DNA of 64,000 bases from Leucocoprinus leucothites (Eukaryota > Basidiomycota > Agaricomycetes > Agaricales > Agaricaceae): contig JAACJO010000016.1 of NCBI GenBank assembly GCA_013368445.1, positions 124,001-188,000 of the forward strand. Direction: 5' to 3'. The position numbers and the translations under genes were made by a program. Numbering within the stretch: position 1 is the first letter of the stretch; the number at the start of each line of letters is the position of its first letter. A model generated the notes under the pieces. The model was not told the origin of the DNA. It searched no databases and saw only the letters and a list, made by a program, of their open reading frames with translations. Shown in pieces: positions 1 through 9,487 of the stretch.

Positions 1-1144
1 GAACGCAGCACCGGTTTCTGAGAACCTGAACGAATCATCGTCGGAGGAGATGATGTAAGTATAGACTGCGGGTTTAACTCTTTTGGCATGTTGCATCTGA
101 ATACTCGCATTCTTCGACCCGGGTCTCCCAGCACCTCCATGTAATATTTCAATCACGTCCGTCGGCTTATCAATGATGCCGAACCCATTCGCTGAGGTCC
201 GAGCGTATAACATTCGATGTCCTGCTTGAATCCCCGAACGGACGGCAACGGAGGTCGGACCTTGGAAGATGTTTTGTGCAGCTTTGTAATTGCGATTCCA
301 GTGTTGATGCTTGTCACCAAAGAAAAGCGGTATGCCTCTGACATACATTTTCCATGTCGAGTACAGTCGGGCTTGGTCGAGGTTTGTTAGTAGCCCGACC
401 GTTGGCGAAAAGTGTTTGGAGTAGCGAATGGGACCGTCAAAAAGATAAGGGTATTGTCGTGCTGTATCTTTGTCACGGGTGTGTGTAGAATCAATCTGCC
501 ATGCCAAAGTGTATGAAAATGGGAAGACATTCGTGAAATATCGAAATTTCTCACCTTGAGCCAAAAGGTTCCCCTATCCCGACGAAACATCGGGCCTATA
601 ATCTCTGCCTCCTTCGCGCCCTCAGAAATACTCGTCTCAAACTCTCCAATATAATCATCTGTCATCGCTCCCTCATCTTTATCCATCACCGTAATGTGAA
701 GTATCGCCGACGTTGGTACATTCCTGACTCTCCAAGGTTCATTCCAGACAGGCGAAAGCGTATTCCGTATGACCTTGGATCTGAACAAGGAGAAAAAACA
801 AGGGTGGATGTGATCAGTCTGATGCCAAGCTTTCGCTTAAGCTCAAAGGTTGCTAGTCGAGTTCGAGAAAAACATACACAAATGAAGTACGCTTATCGAT
901 CTTGGCGATGAAATAGGGGTCGGCGGTGCCGACAACATCCATCTTAGGCAGGCCCGACGCACCAATGAACTTCAAGTATGTCAATACTGGTTACTGATTA
1001 TGAAAAGATAGCACATACTTGAATACTTAAGTCAACAAACTTCGTCTCCGACGATAGCTCCGCAGTCGCATGGGCCACCTTCGACTCGGCCTTTGTTTTC
1101 GCAGTCTGAACGACATCCTCTATGGTTTCTATCATACGCGTCAT
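1..1144 (-). CDS. C2-domain protein, basidiomycete family (3' end outside window)
   Basis: The model has exons 1144-1019, 969-878, 780-555 and 495-1, and all junctions are GT-AG and in frame. The start at 1144 gives a product beginning MTRMIETIEDVV, as I recall for this family; an alternative ATG lies at 1135. A C2 domain covers roughly residues 30-115. It shows GASGLPKMDVVGTADPYF, then NTLSPVWNE, then MDKDEGAMTDDYIGEF, with the acidic loop residues that usually bind calcium and phospholipid. After the C2 domain comes the stretch YLFDGPIRYSKHFSP, then RGIPLFFGDKHQHWN and FRFSETGAAF, which I associate with a conserved fungal C2 family of unknown role. Membrane binding is inferred from the domain. 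There is no signal peptide. The C-terminus is lost at the window edge. Confidence 0.85.
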
Positions 1145-1847
1145 GCTTAAGGGATTTCGCTTGCCGCCGGGCATGGCTAGATAGTGTATACGGGCAGAGG
1201 GAAAGAGTTTGGATTCGGAGGGTGTAATATGTTGTGGAGTGATGGCGAGACGGTGCCATTTATAAGCGTGCTTAAAATAGCCGTGTGATGGTAATCCTTG
1301 AAACAGCACCGCCCAAGTGGACGTCATCATCCTCCCAGGTATGCACGCAGAGAGACCGGGGTTATGGACAGCGAACACAGCTTCCAGCTTATACAACACT
1401 TGGGTACTCCCGAACTCTGAGAACATGAAGCCAGCATCATTATCCATTAAGATCGTAACGAGGAAAACACACAACATTGTCGGAGAGAGTAACAAAGGTT
1501 GCGCACAAGGTAACCAAGCAACGATTAGAAACTAGATTAAAGAGCGTAAGGGTGTATTTTTAACGAGTGGATGGGAGTAATTTGGAAGTGGGTGGAAAGC
1601 AGGGTAGACATAGATGGACGTAAAGGAGATTAACTACAGGGAATGAGCAACGTATGGGAAAGCTAGTTGAAGGAAGCACTCACAGAAATACGAAGAGTAG
1701 TGCCCTCAACACAACTAAACGATGCTTCTAAAGCTCCTGGTCCTTGGCCCGACCTCGACCTTCCAATCACATCCTCCGGTCTCCCGAACTCCGGAGAGCA
1801 TTCTTTGTTCTTTATTTTTTCCTCTGTAATTTCAAAAAGCCGAGCGA
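1145..1847. other. Intergenic stretch, about 0.7 kb
   Basis: This lies between the start of the C2 gene and the stop of the next minus-strand gene. It should hold the C2 promoter and the 3' UTR of its neighbour. Open frames on both strands here have no family resemblance and no consistent splice sites. I see no RNA gene or repeat. Confidence 0.5.
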
Positions 1848-2900
1848 TTATGGTTCACCAGGAACCCAAGTTGCCTCTGGACTAGCCAAAGGAGACTTTC
1901 TTCTCGTTCGGACGGACGTCTCCTCTCCGCCGGCGGTCGGAGCCTCAGGCCTCGACTTGCCTTTCGAGCGATGCCGGTATCGGAACAACAAAGAAGCAGC
2001 TACCTGCTCCTGAGTTATGATCGGCATATGGGGCGGAGTAGGGGGTAGAGGGGACGAATCGGGAGACGAGTCTGATTCTCGAATGTCAATATCCATATCC
2101 ATATCAACCTCTGGGGTGAATGGATTAGGGTGTAACGGCGTCACATCCAACCACTGTGCGCTCATCTCGCTGTGCGCCAGATAGGACCGTAGACGACTCA
2201 ATAGTAATGACTCCTGTGCATCAAGCACTGACACACGCATAGGGACAACATCGACATCCATCGACTCCGGCGCCTTCATTAAACACCTCGCAGCCTCGGT
2301 AAAGTCGCGCTGAAGTCGCAACCAGGCGATACTACGGTATACAGTGCATAAAAACCGTAGATCAGCACTGGCTTTCTTCGATGGCTTTCCTTTCTTTTGA
2401 GGTTGGGATGGGACCACTAGTGAATGGTAGGTGGATTTGGCGGATAAGGAAGTTGATGGACTGGAGATACTCGTTTTCCGGGCGCGTTTCCTAGGTGGTA
2501 TTGATGACAGCTGATCCGGCTCAGACTCGGCTTGCGAGGAGCACGGAACTGTGCATGGTTGCACCAATCTTGCGGTAGAACGCTTCCTGCGGAGCAATGA
2601 GGACTGCGAACGGAGGCGTGGTCGAGGACAGGGAGTCGAAGGGAAGCATTTCGTCGGAGATGTGGGTGTCGGAACTAGAATAGGTGCTGAAGGGAAGGGG
2701 ATAGCAGCAGGGGACGAAGGAAAGGGGACAAAATTTGGAGAATCCGAGCTACCGTGTGCAGAAACAGAGACACTTGTGAGAGAAAGAGTGCAAGTTGGTG
2801 CTGCTTTCTGAGCCAAAGCAACACACTTTCGTTTCGATGATGACCCGTGCAATGAAGGGGAGCGGTTGGTAGAATTAAGCAAAGGGAGGAAATTCGTCAT
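1848..2900 (-). CDS. Ser/Pro-rich hypothetical nuclear-type protein
   Basis: This is an intronless frame of 350 residues. The open frame extends upstream to a TTG at 2942, but the first ATG is at 2900 (MTNFLPLLN), so that is the start. The first half is low-complexity Ser/Pro sequence with a basic patch, PPRKRARK, that could be a nuclear localisation signal. A helical block near residues 180-215 (LRFLCTVYRSIAWLRLQRDF) and a C-terminal block (ITQEQVAASLLFRYRHRSKGKSR) look like the conserved parts. Between them lies an acidic run, DMDMDIDI. No catalytic motif is visible and I do not recognise a named family. A TATA-like tract sits near 2995, about 95 bases upstream. It is probably real because the frame is long, uninterrupted and compositionally structured. 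Confidence 0.65.
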   Translation of the reverse strand: MTNFLPLLNSTNRSPSLHGSSSKRKCVALAQKAAPTCTLSLTSVSVSAHGSSDSPNFVPFPSSPAAIPFPSAPILVPTPTSPTKCFPSTPCPRPRLRSQSSLLRRKRSTARLVQPCTVPCSSQAESEPDQLSSIPPRKRARKTSISSPSTSLSAKSTYHSLVVPSQPQKKGKPSKKASADLRFLCTVYRSIAWLRLQRDFTEAARCLMKAPESMDVDVVPMRVSVLDAQESLLLSRLRSYLAHSEMSAQWLDVTPLHPNPFTPEVDMDMDIDIRESDSSPDSSPLPPTPPHMPIITQEQVAASLLFRYRHRSKGKSRPEAPTAGGEETSVRTRRKSPLASPEATWVPGEP

Positions 2901-4379
2901 AGTGGAATACAAAGGTCGGTCGTCGTCGAGGATAGTGGACAAAGCTTAAGCAACACGGGCAGGGTAGAGGAAAACAAAAACGGCACGTTGTCCCTATATA
3001 TGTATTGGGAGGCTATCACATGACTCCCCACCGCGTCGTGTCCAATTTAGTCCTCCCCACAATATCGACGCGTTTCTCACGTGAACGTGTGTTGTTCCCA
3101 AGCTCAAATGCACATTGTTTTCGGACCTAAAACAATGGAGGACCATATCAGCTAATGGCTCGTCGTATTATACACCATTCAAGACGCGCGAACTTGTTTT
3201 CAATCAGACATTGTTATTTTACAACTGATCACCCCATAATCTCATCCACGTTCGTTCGGACGAGACCGGCCCCAAGTCCCGTTCCGTCCTTCCTTTTACA
3301 CTCATCCACCCACTCAAACTCATTCAATATAATCAGTGGCTGATATTACTTAGGCTTCCTCCACATACCTTCCGCGCTCAGCTGATCTCGGATGCCTCGA
3401 GGCAAGGTCATATCCCCACCACCGCCACAAAAATCAAAAATATTCGAGTACTTCTGCCGCCACGAACTACTAGAACTAGCTAGGTACCAACACAGGCCAG
3501 TCGATAGATGTCCTTCGCGATAATAAATATGTCTTGGAACTTATTTATGCGCGTCAAGGTTTTGCCGTGCTGAGAGCCAGTGACTGATCTGTGGAGGTGG
3601 GCCCCGGATCGACCAAGAAAGAAACCTTCGGTGGAAACCTTGAATGTCTTATCCAGCACCACCATCACTGGATTGTGAGTCCAAAGGCTGTGTATCAAGA
3701 GGTGCTTTGGCCTGCGGGTGACGTTGAGGCTGGGGCATGCGGATGACGCACTGGCCACGGGTTCTCGGAATGGGATGAAAAATCATCTCATGTTCTGAAT
3801 TCAATCCTCTGCGGTACTGAAGTCAAGTCTGGACTGAAAGCTCCTCGCGGGCTTTTTTGCGAATATATTGAAGAGCCCAGAATGCTATGATTTAGATGTA
3901 CCAGTTCCAATTATACCCACTTCTTCATCAACCACGAGGATTGCGTGCGGTCGAGTTCTTTAGTGTTCCTAAATCATCCGAAGCACACACATGCTTGTCG
4001 TAGACAATAGTACGCTGTTGTTGGCCATACTTATCTTCTGACCGAAGAAGCTTGGACTCTAGTCAAGAGCCGGAGCAACTAATATCAATAGAAGTACTAC
4101 TCCGACTTCATTGGGACTTACCGCCGCTGGATCATGTTCCTTACCAATCACGGGAGCATAACACTTGGGGGAAACACGAACGGCGGTTTGAACTTTCATA
4201 ACCCTGTACACTTAGGAGTCAGAAAATATACTGTCATAAGGAGGTGCTCGAACACTCTCCAGACATTAACTCAAGTATGCTACTTTCCGCTCCATAGTTG
4301 AAATGACGCATCTCTATAAATACTTAGGCAGCGCCTTAATGAATGAATGATGATTTCCTCAGTGACCAACGACTTAATA
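2901..4379. other. Intergenic, repeat-prone stretch without a supported gene
   Basis: No gene is supported here. On the plus strand a short exon-like frame starts at ATG 3392 (MPRGKVISPPPPQKSK...) and ends at a possible GT donor near 3484, but no continuation was found. The rest is AT-rich with scattered stops on all frames. It ends at the TA dinucleotide flanking the transposon. Confidence 0.45.
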
Positions 4380-4405
4380 CAGTCGAATCTCTCTTAACCG
4401 ATAGG
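4380..4405 (+). repeat. Left terminal inverted repeat of the TA-flanked element
   Basis: The first 26 bases of the element pair with the right terminus at 5230-5255. Mismatches fall at positions 9, 14, 15, 20 and 26. Confidence 0.8.
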
Positions 4406-4486
4406 CTTCCGTCACCCCCTGGCATTATCAGTTATGACAGCTTATCAGGTTTGAAAAATGCAGGAAAATAGATATTTTATTTTATT

Positions 4487-4807
4487 TTATTTTTGAAACA
4501 ATATATGGGCGCCAAAGGCAGCGAAGTCAAGTCTTCGAAGAGAAATAGTTAGCAAGAGAAGTGACCTTGAGAGAAATATAGTCTGAGTGAGGCGGACTTC
4601 ATGAGTATAGGCCCTTAAAGCATTATCAAGCAGCTGGCTGAGCTTTGAGTGCTCGGAGTGAGCCAGGTATTGTTGAATAGCTGTCTGAGCATGAAGATAA
4701 TCATGAGGGGTTGGAACATCCTCTGACTCACACCGTCTGACATCTGCACCAGGAGGCTCCCCTCCAGCGGCAGCTAACTCTGACCTGTTCAGCAATAAAA
4801 TCTTCAT
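4487..4807 (-). pseudogene. Possible transposase C-terminal remnant inside the TA element
   Basis: This open frame of 106 codons begins MKILLLNRSELAAAGG at 4807. The stretch PTPHDYLHAQTAIQQYLAHSEHSKLSQLLDN has the helix-rich look of the tail that follows the DDE domain in pogo/Tigger (CENP-B-like) transposases. No CENP-B helix-turn-helix and no DDE residues are present. If the reading is right it is a truncated remnant with no activity. The call rests on position inside the inverted repeats and on weak resemblance only; it could also be a chance frame. Confidence 0.35.
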
Positions 4808-4937
4808 CTTCTGGGTTCAAGAGTGCATCTACAGACATTCAGTCACTGAAATTGGCTGCATTTTGGCCAAGGTGGTCTCGAGGGCTTCCCTTCACAGTTG
4901 AACTTGTTTCTCCAGGACTTCAATAGAAATGGCCGCC

Positions 4938-4957
4938 ATTAATGTAAGGGCCGACTG
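4938..4957 (-). repeat. Internal third copy of the terminal repeat
   Basis: Read on the minus strand, this begins CAGTCGGCCCTTA and is again bordered by TA at 4958-4959. It resembles both outer termini. It suggests either that an original element ended here (4380-4957) or that two elements are nested or joined. Confidence 0.5.
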
Positions 4958-5229
4958 TACAGTGAAAATGTGAGGTAGACTAATGGACACTCAGATTTTT
5001 TTTTTCATTGCCAGCACTAGTTAATACAAAAACTGTAATTAAAGGGTGACCCCGGTGCATAGAAACTAGGTAGGGTATGGGCGCCCCGCAGGCGCTATCG
5101 GTTATGGTACCATGAAACACCTATCAGTTATCAGATATTGAAGAATATCGGTTATGGGGTCCAAATCCCCGCAAACCAAATTGGTCAAGGCCTCCAACTA
5201 TCAGATACGACAGATTATCGGTTTTGACA

Positions 5230-5255
5230 GCTATCAGTTATAAGAGCTTCGACTG
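5230..5255 (-). repeat. Right terminal inverted repeat of the TA-flanked element
   Basis: This is the inverted partner of 4380-4405. It ends CTG followed by TA. It also contains the last copy of the TATCAGTTA subterminal motif. Confidence 0.8.
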
Positions 5256-5462
5256 TACCTCGTTTGGGAAAAGGGTTGTTTTTGGTGGATATGAAATGCC
5301 AACTAAGCTGAGGTTAGTACATGATAAGCGTCGCCTTCAAAAAATTCAGCATAACGTGAATCACCATGGAAAGCGCCAAAGCGTTGTCATACTTTCCAGA
5401 ACTTGGAATGTATTGCTGCGGCGCTCATTTCCAGCGGCTATACAACGGGCCATCTCACACAC

Positions 5463-5715
5463 CTCTGAACAAGTAAACCTAGAGTTCACCCCCGAAGTTG
5501 TAGGTTGCTTTCAGGAATACTCGTAGGGCTTCTGGCATTCCTTTCTACCGGCCTCCGGAGGACCGCATAATTCCATTTAGATTTTGATATTTTGAGCATT
5601 GGACAAACTCATAGTTTTGACTACAAAAATAATGGCAGGCATAGGTAGAAGCCAACCGGTCAGTATTCAATGGAATTATATGACAATTGGGGAGCAACAT
5701 AGAGGTGTTCTACCA
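5463..5715. repeat. Degenerate direct repeat, copy A
   Basis: This aligns over its whole length with 6589-6846. Shared blocks include CCGAAGTTGTAG, CCGGAGGACCGC, TAATTCCATTTAGA, TTTGATATTTTGA, ACAAACTCATA, AAAATAATGGC and ACATAGGTAGAAGCC-like sequence. I estimate roughly 75-80 percent identity by eye, and many differences are transitions. The copy lies about 200 bases right of the TA element. The family is not recognised. Confidence 0.7.
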
Positions 5716-6588
5716 CTGTCGTTGTCAATGGGCAGGAGTAAGTCGGGCTTTTGTCACAACTCCGACGGAGGTGCTCTTTCTTTGCATTTCTGAGGCTCTG
5801 CATCAAACTAATCTGTGATTTCTTTTTCAGTTTGCGAGAAAGGATCATCTGAGATTGTTCCTCGTCATTGGAAGCACAACTTTGGCCCTGGAGAGGGAGC
5901 AGGTAGACCACAGCTCTTAAGCTCAGAGAAGTCCTAGTCGCTAGTGATGTCAGGTGATGTTCCCATCTAGGAAGGCATTAGGATATGCGACCATTTCATA
6001 CCAGGAAACAAGCTAGTTGCCTACCTGAAGTCAGAGTGTAGTTGTGCGAAATCGATAACGAAGTGTCGTATTGTGTCATCGAGCGTGTAGGCTTAGGTAG
6101 AGTTTGAAGCTGCGGAGGGGCATTTGCTCGAGGAAGACAAGAATGGTGGATGTGTGTACATCTCTGCGGGTAGTTTTGGTGACTCGGATTGCCTCTGAGG
6201 ACATGGGGTATGTAAGAACATGGCTACTAGGTATTTCTCGTCGACGCTTTTCTACGATGTACTAGTTAATATCATTGTATTCAAACAAATAAGAAGTAGA
6301 GCAGAGCTTACAGCTGAGAGCACAAAAATATTTGATTTTCCCTCCAATATTCAAAGAGAGTATGACCCCAAGTGGGTAGTCAAGGGCAAAATGAGGGAGG
6401 TAGAAGACTCGGATCAGTTGAATGGCTAATAAGTCTCATTGGCACGCGAAGGGTAACCTGGTACAACTAGGTACATACCGTGAGCATGGCCCACATCCTA
6501 CATCTATCCTGGTGCCTGAGCGCCGAGCTCAACTGGGTATGACAGTGAAAGGAGATGGATGGTAAAGATGGTAGACGCTTTTACTGAC
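5716..6588. other. Unassigned sequence between the two repeat copies
   Basis: Both strands have only short frames with no family resemblance. I see no splice-consistent gene and no further inverted repeat. Confidence 0.4.
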
Positions 6589-6846
6589 GTCTGAGCGAAG
6601 TAATTCTAGAGTCCACCTCCGAAGTTGTAGCTTGATTTCGGAAACATTCATGTAGCTTCCGGCATTTCCTTTTCACTGGTTCCCGGAGGACCGCGTAATT
6701 CCATTTAGACTTTGATATTTTGAACATTGAACAAACTCATATTTTTGGCTACGAAAATAATGGCGGACATAGGTAGAAGCCAACTAATCCGTATTCAGTG
6801 CAATTATACGACGATTTGGGCTCAACATACTTAAAGGTATTCTGCC
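6589..6846. repeat. Degenerate direct repeat, copy B
   Basis: This is the second copy of the unit at 5463-5715, in the same orientation and about 1.1 kb away. Neither copy carries a recognisable open frame, so this is probably a relic of a dispersed repeat or a segmental duplication. Confidence 0.7.
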
Positions 6847-7073
6847 AGGGATCGCTCTGAGCCGTATAATCCACACAGATCCCAAAGCGATCTTTGCAGT
6901 AGCTGCTGATGCCAGGGTTCAATCTTTTTATAGACGCTCGAACGTTGAGGCCTCGAGGCTTACCGCAAACGGGAAAACTCGTGTCCGAACAAACAGTACT
7001 GGCTCAGAGTATGGATAGAGTATAAAAGTATAACCACAGAGCGAGTCGCAAAAGTCTACCCCAAAACGACCGA

Positions 7074-7617
7074 TCACGCTCTAACGGTGCACGACACAAA
7101 TCCATTCCTCTGTTTAGCACCTGTATGAGTTATGCACCCTAGAGTCCCACTGAGCTGTCGCAAATGTTGTAATAACGGTGAAAGTTACACACCACAAAAA
7201 GCATTTTCGGTAGAATAGATGACTCTATCTGCTCCGGGGGCACCGCCTGTGTAGGGTACTCCCTGCTTCAGAGGGAATTCGACATAGTCTTCTGAGTCAC
7301 AGTGTGGCTTGAAGTCAATTTGCTCCCTGTTGCCAAAACGATGGGGGTAGCTACGACTGAAGAGGTGGTCATCGAAAAATGTATATATCCGACGTGGCGG
7401 GCACGTACGTTCCAAATACAGGAAAAGGGTTCGTTTCTTGGCCTTGTTCCATTGCAGCATCGACGTCGTCGCTGGAGTAAAGAGTTGCTACACGTAGTTT
7501 GTCAGGTAAAGGTAATACCGCGAAGATAATACCCATATACATACAGCCGCACTTGCAGGAAGGCTCTGCGAAAACCAGAGAAGAGGTCAACAGGAAGAAG
7601 GCCGCAAGCTTGAGCAT
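7074..7617 (-). CDS. Secreted guanyl-specific ribonuclease, T1/N1/F1 family
   Basis: Exons are 7617-7545, 7487-7409, 7356-7193 and 7138-7074, giving 126 residues, close to the usual precursor length of about 130. The start MLKLAAFFLLTSSLVFA is a signal peptide; upstream in-frame ATGs at 7635 and 7671 would lengthen it. The mature part shows the family order: CGSTLYSSDDV, RSYPHRFGNRE, YVEFPL, YTGGAPGADRVIY and ITHTGA. In RNase T1 the catalytic set is His40, Glu58, Arg77 and His92. Here the equivalents are His of YPH, Glu of VEFP, Arg of ADRV and His of THTG, so all are present. It should cleave RNA after guanosine outside the cell. The loop after THTGA reads KQRNGF instead of the usual SGNNF, and there are extra cysteines (PHCDSED, AFCGC). 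Confidence 0.87.
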
Positions 7618-9446
7618 GTGGCTGGGGGCGAACATCGGAAGCTGCTCGACAAGGTTGAAGGTCGTGCACAAGAAGCCTTTTTGCCAAGGTTGTGCGCTAC
7701 TTGGCGTGCGGCTGGATCATTGTTGTGACCAGGGAATTTTCAATACTAGCTAGGTTTGGACAATGGGCGCTTATGCACGGGTCTTGTCAAGTGATGCCAT
7801 ATACGTGACAGATACAACACTCACTCGTTAATAGATTGATCATTCCATTGCGACTCTGGGACCCACGAAGCATTCAGTGCTGCACAAGACATAATCACTG
7901 GGGCGTATTTTGGGTGTCTAGAAGTGTTCGACTTGCCATTGGTCTACCAAAGCTCGCTCCAAACCATTAGGCTATCGGCAAATAGTCCAAGCATTGATGT
8001 GAGGAAATGTACTGCGCATTCTGACTACTCTATTTGACGTTTCAGCGCCAGAAGGTGGTGCGCGTGCGGTTGAAACTTGGGTGCAAAAACCCGAGAGTTG
8101 GAGAAGCGAACACAACAGCATTTGTTCGCAGACATCGTAGCGCTCTGTCCCTGTCGCTCGGGTTAGGGGCGTTTGTGCCAGCAAAATGTGCGGTGAAGTC
8201 AACGCCACTCGGTATTCTGAGCAACCCCGAATTTAGGCGAGTTTCTCAGGGTCCATGACGGACCCGAAGCCGAGCGTCCCTGATCCTGATGATTTCACCA
8301 CGGATTCACCACCACCGCCGGCGTTCCACTTCGACTACTTCAGATTTCCAGAATACAAGACGTAAAGGCACCGCACGCCCTCTGAGCCACGATTCGTAGA
8401 AGAGCAAAAGTCCTAGGGCCCGACTCGCAGTCCTCTTGGGATATTCATCTCCAGGCCCAACCCAGGCCGATGCGGACATAACTGCCGCGTTTATCGTCCA
8501 CCGTACAATGGAATGACAACTGTTGACAGGATCCCTCACGATATCCGTGCCATGAGGCCAAGACATTACCCCATAATTATACCAGGTATATCGAATCTCC
8601 CTTCGTACCCACATCATGATGGTCATTGTCACTACTATATCAGCAGACCTCTGGTTGAAAAAGGTGGCCTCGCGATTTACATTCCGCCGGATAGGACGTG
8701 CCATTTTGTCTCAGCGCCGCCTCTTCGCCCAATGCGGGACCTCGCAAAGGGAATGCTCGTAATCTATTATTTATTTTCCCTCCTCGATGTCGCAATTTGC
8801 CAATATCATACCCCGGATTGGTTCTAAGCGTTCCACGCAGCAAAATAGTACACCAACTATCAATACTCGCCTACCGGCTTCTATTCTTTTTTTATCCTCC
8901 AACTTCTCACCTGGAAAAAATCCAATTCGAACCGAACTAATAGCCCGGGTACAATGGCTTGATTGTATAAGTCAGATCACTTCTTTGTGAATGGTTGTCG
9001 GCTACCTATACAAACAGTCAACAATAAAGCAGAACATGAAATCCTGGAAGCCCGAAATATCGGTGGGCAATTTGTACAGCGAGTTGGCAGAGGACCCGTC
9101 GGAATGAGGTAACTCGCTGACTTGATAAATTCTGAGCTTAATTAACCCATTCGGTCAGATCAGGTATACCAAAGCATTACATCTTCTCAACGGCTTGATC
9201 ACCTCCCAAGTTTTTCCCCCATGGAAGGTTAAATTAGTGATATTCTCAAGGTGTCCTGGTCATGTGGAAGGTCATTGATATCCGAACGCGATACTACATG
9301 TCTGATGATACTTGTCCTGATTTGGCCCCTGTCGTGCCACCTCTATGGGTGACTTCTGGAGTCTCTTCCGGGTGTTGCAGGGTCAATCGTATGACGGCAT
9401 GGCGAGCCGCTCGGAATAAAGAACATGACTATGGTCGCCGGGATCG
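7618..9446. other. Intergenic, about 1.8 kb
   Basis: This separates the divergent ribonuclease and GMC oxidoreductase genes. Several frames of 60-130 codons overlap each other on both strands around 8.0-8.9 kb, but none shows a domain, a consistent exon chain or a signal peptide. It probably holds promoter sequence at both ends. No RNA gene was seen. Confidence 0.45.
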
Positions 9447-9453
9447 TATAAAG
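9447..9453 (+). promoter_or_regulatory. Candidate TATA box of the GMC oxidoreductase
   Basis: TATAAAG lies 35-41 bases before the ATG at 9488. This implies a very short 5' UTR if it is used. No transcript data support it. Confidence 0.4.
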
Positions 9454-9487
9454 GGCTCGAGAAGGCCTTGTATGGTAAGCATTAAAC

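Larger units (their letters stand above)
4380..5255. mobile_element. Non-autonomous Tc1/mariner-type (pogo/Tigger-like) element with TA duplication
   Basis: The left end at 4380 begins CAGTCGAATCTCTCTTAACC. The right end at 5255, read on the minus strand, begins CAGTCGAAGCTCTTATAACT. About 21 of the first 26 bases match. Each end is flanked directly by TA (4378-4379 and 5256-5257), which is the target duplication of the Tc1/mariner superfamily. The motif TATCRGTT recurs near both ends (about 4397 inverted, 4426, 5096, 5122, 5149, 5217, 5231), as expected for subterminal transposase-binding repeats. The 876-bp length is too short for an active transposase. A 106-codon minus-strand frame inside may be a transposase remnant. 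Confidence 0.8.

Noticed and set aside
1145..1495. Upstream extension of the C2 protein (MLLSPTMLCVFLV...)
   Set aside because: The conserved family start is the MTRMIETIEDVV methionine; the extra residues have no family resemblance and look like promoter sequence.
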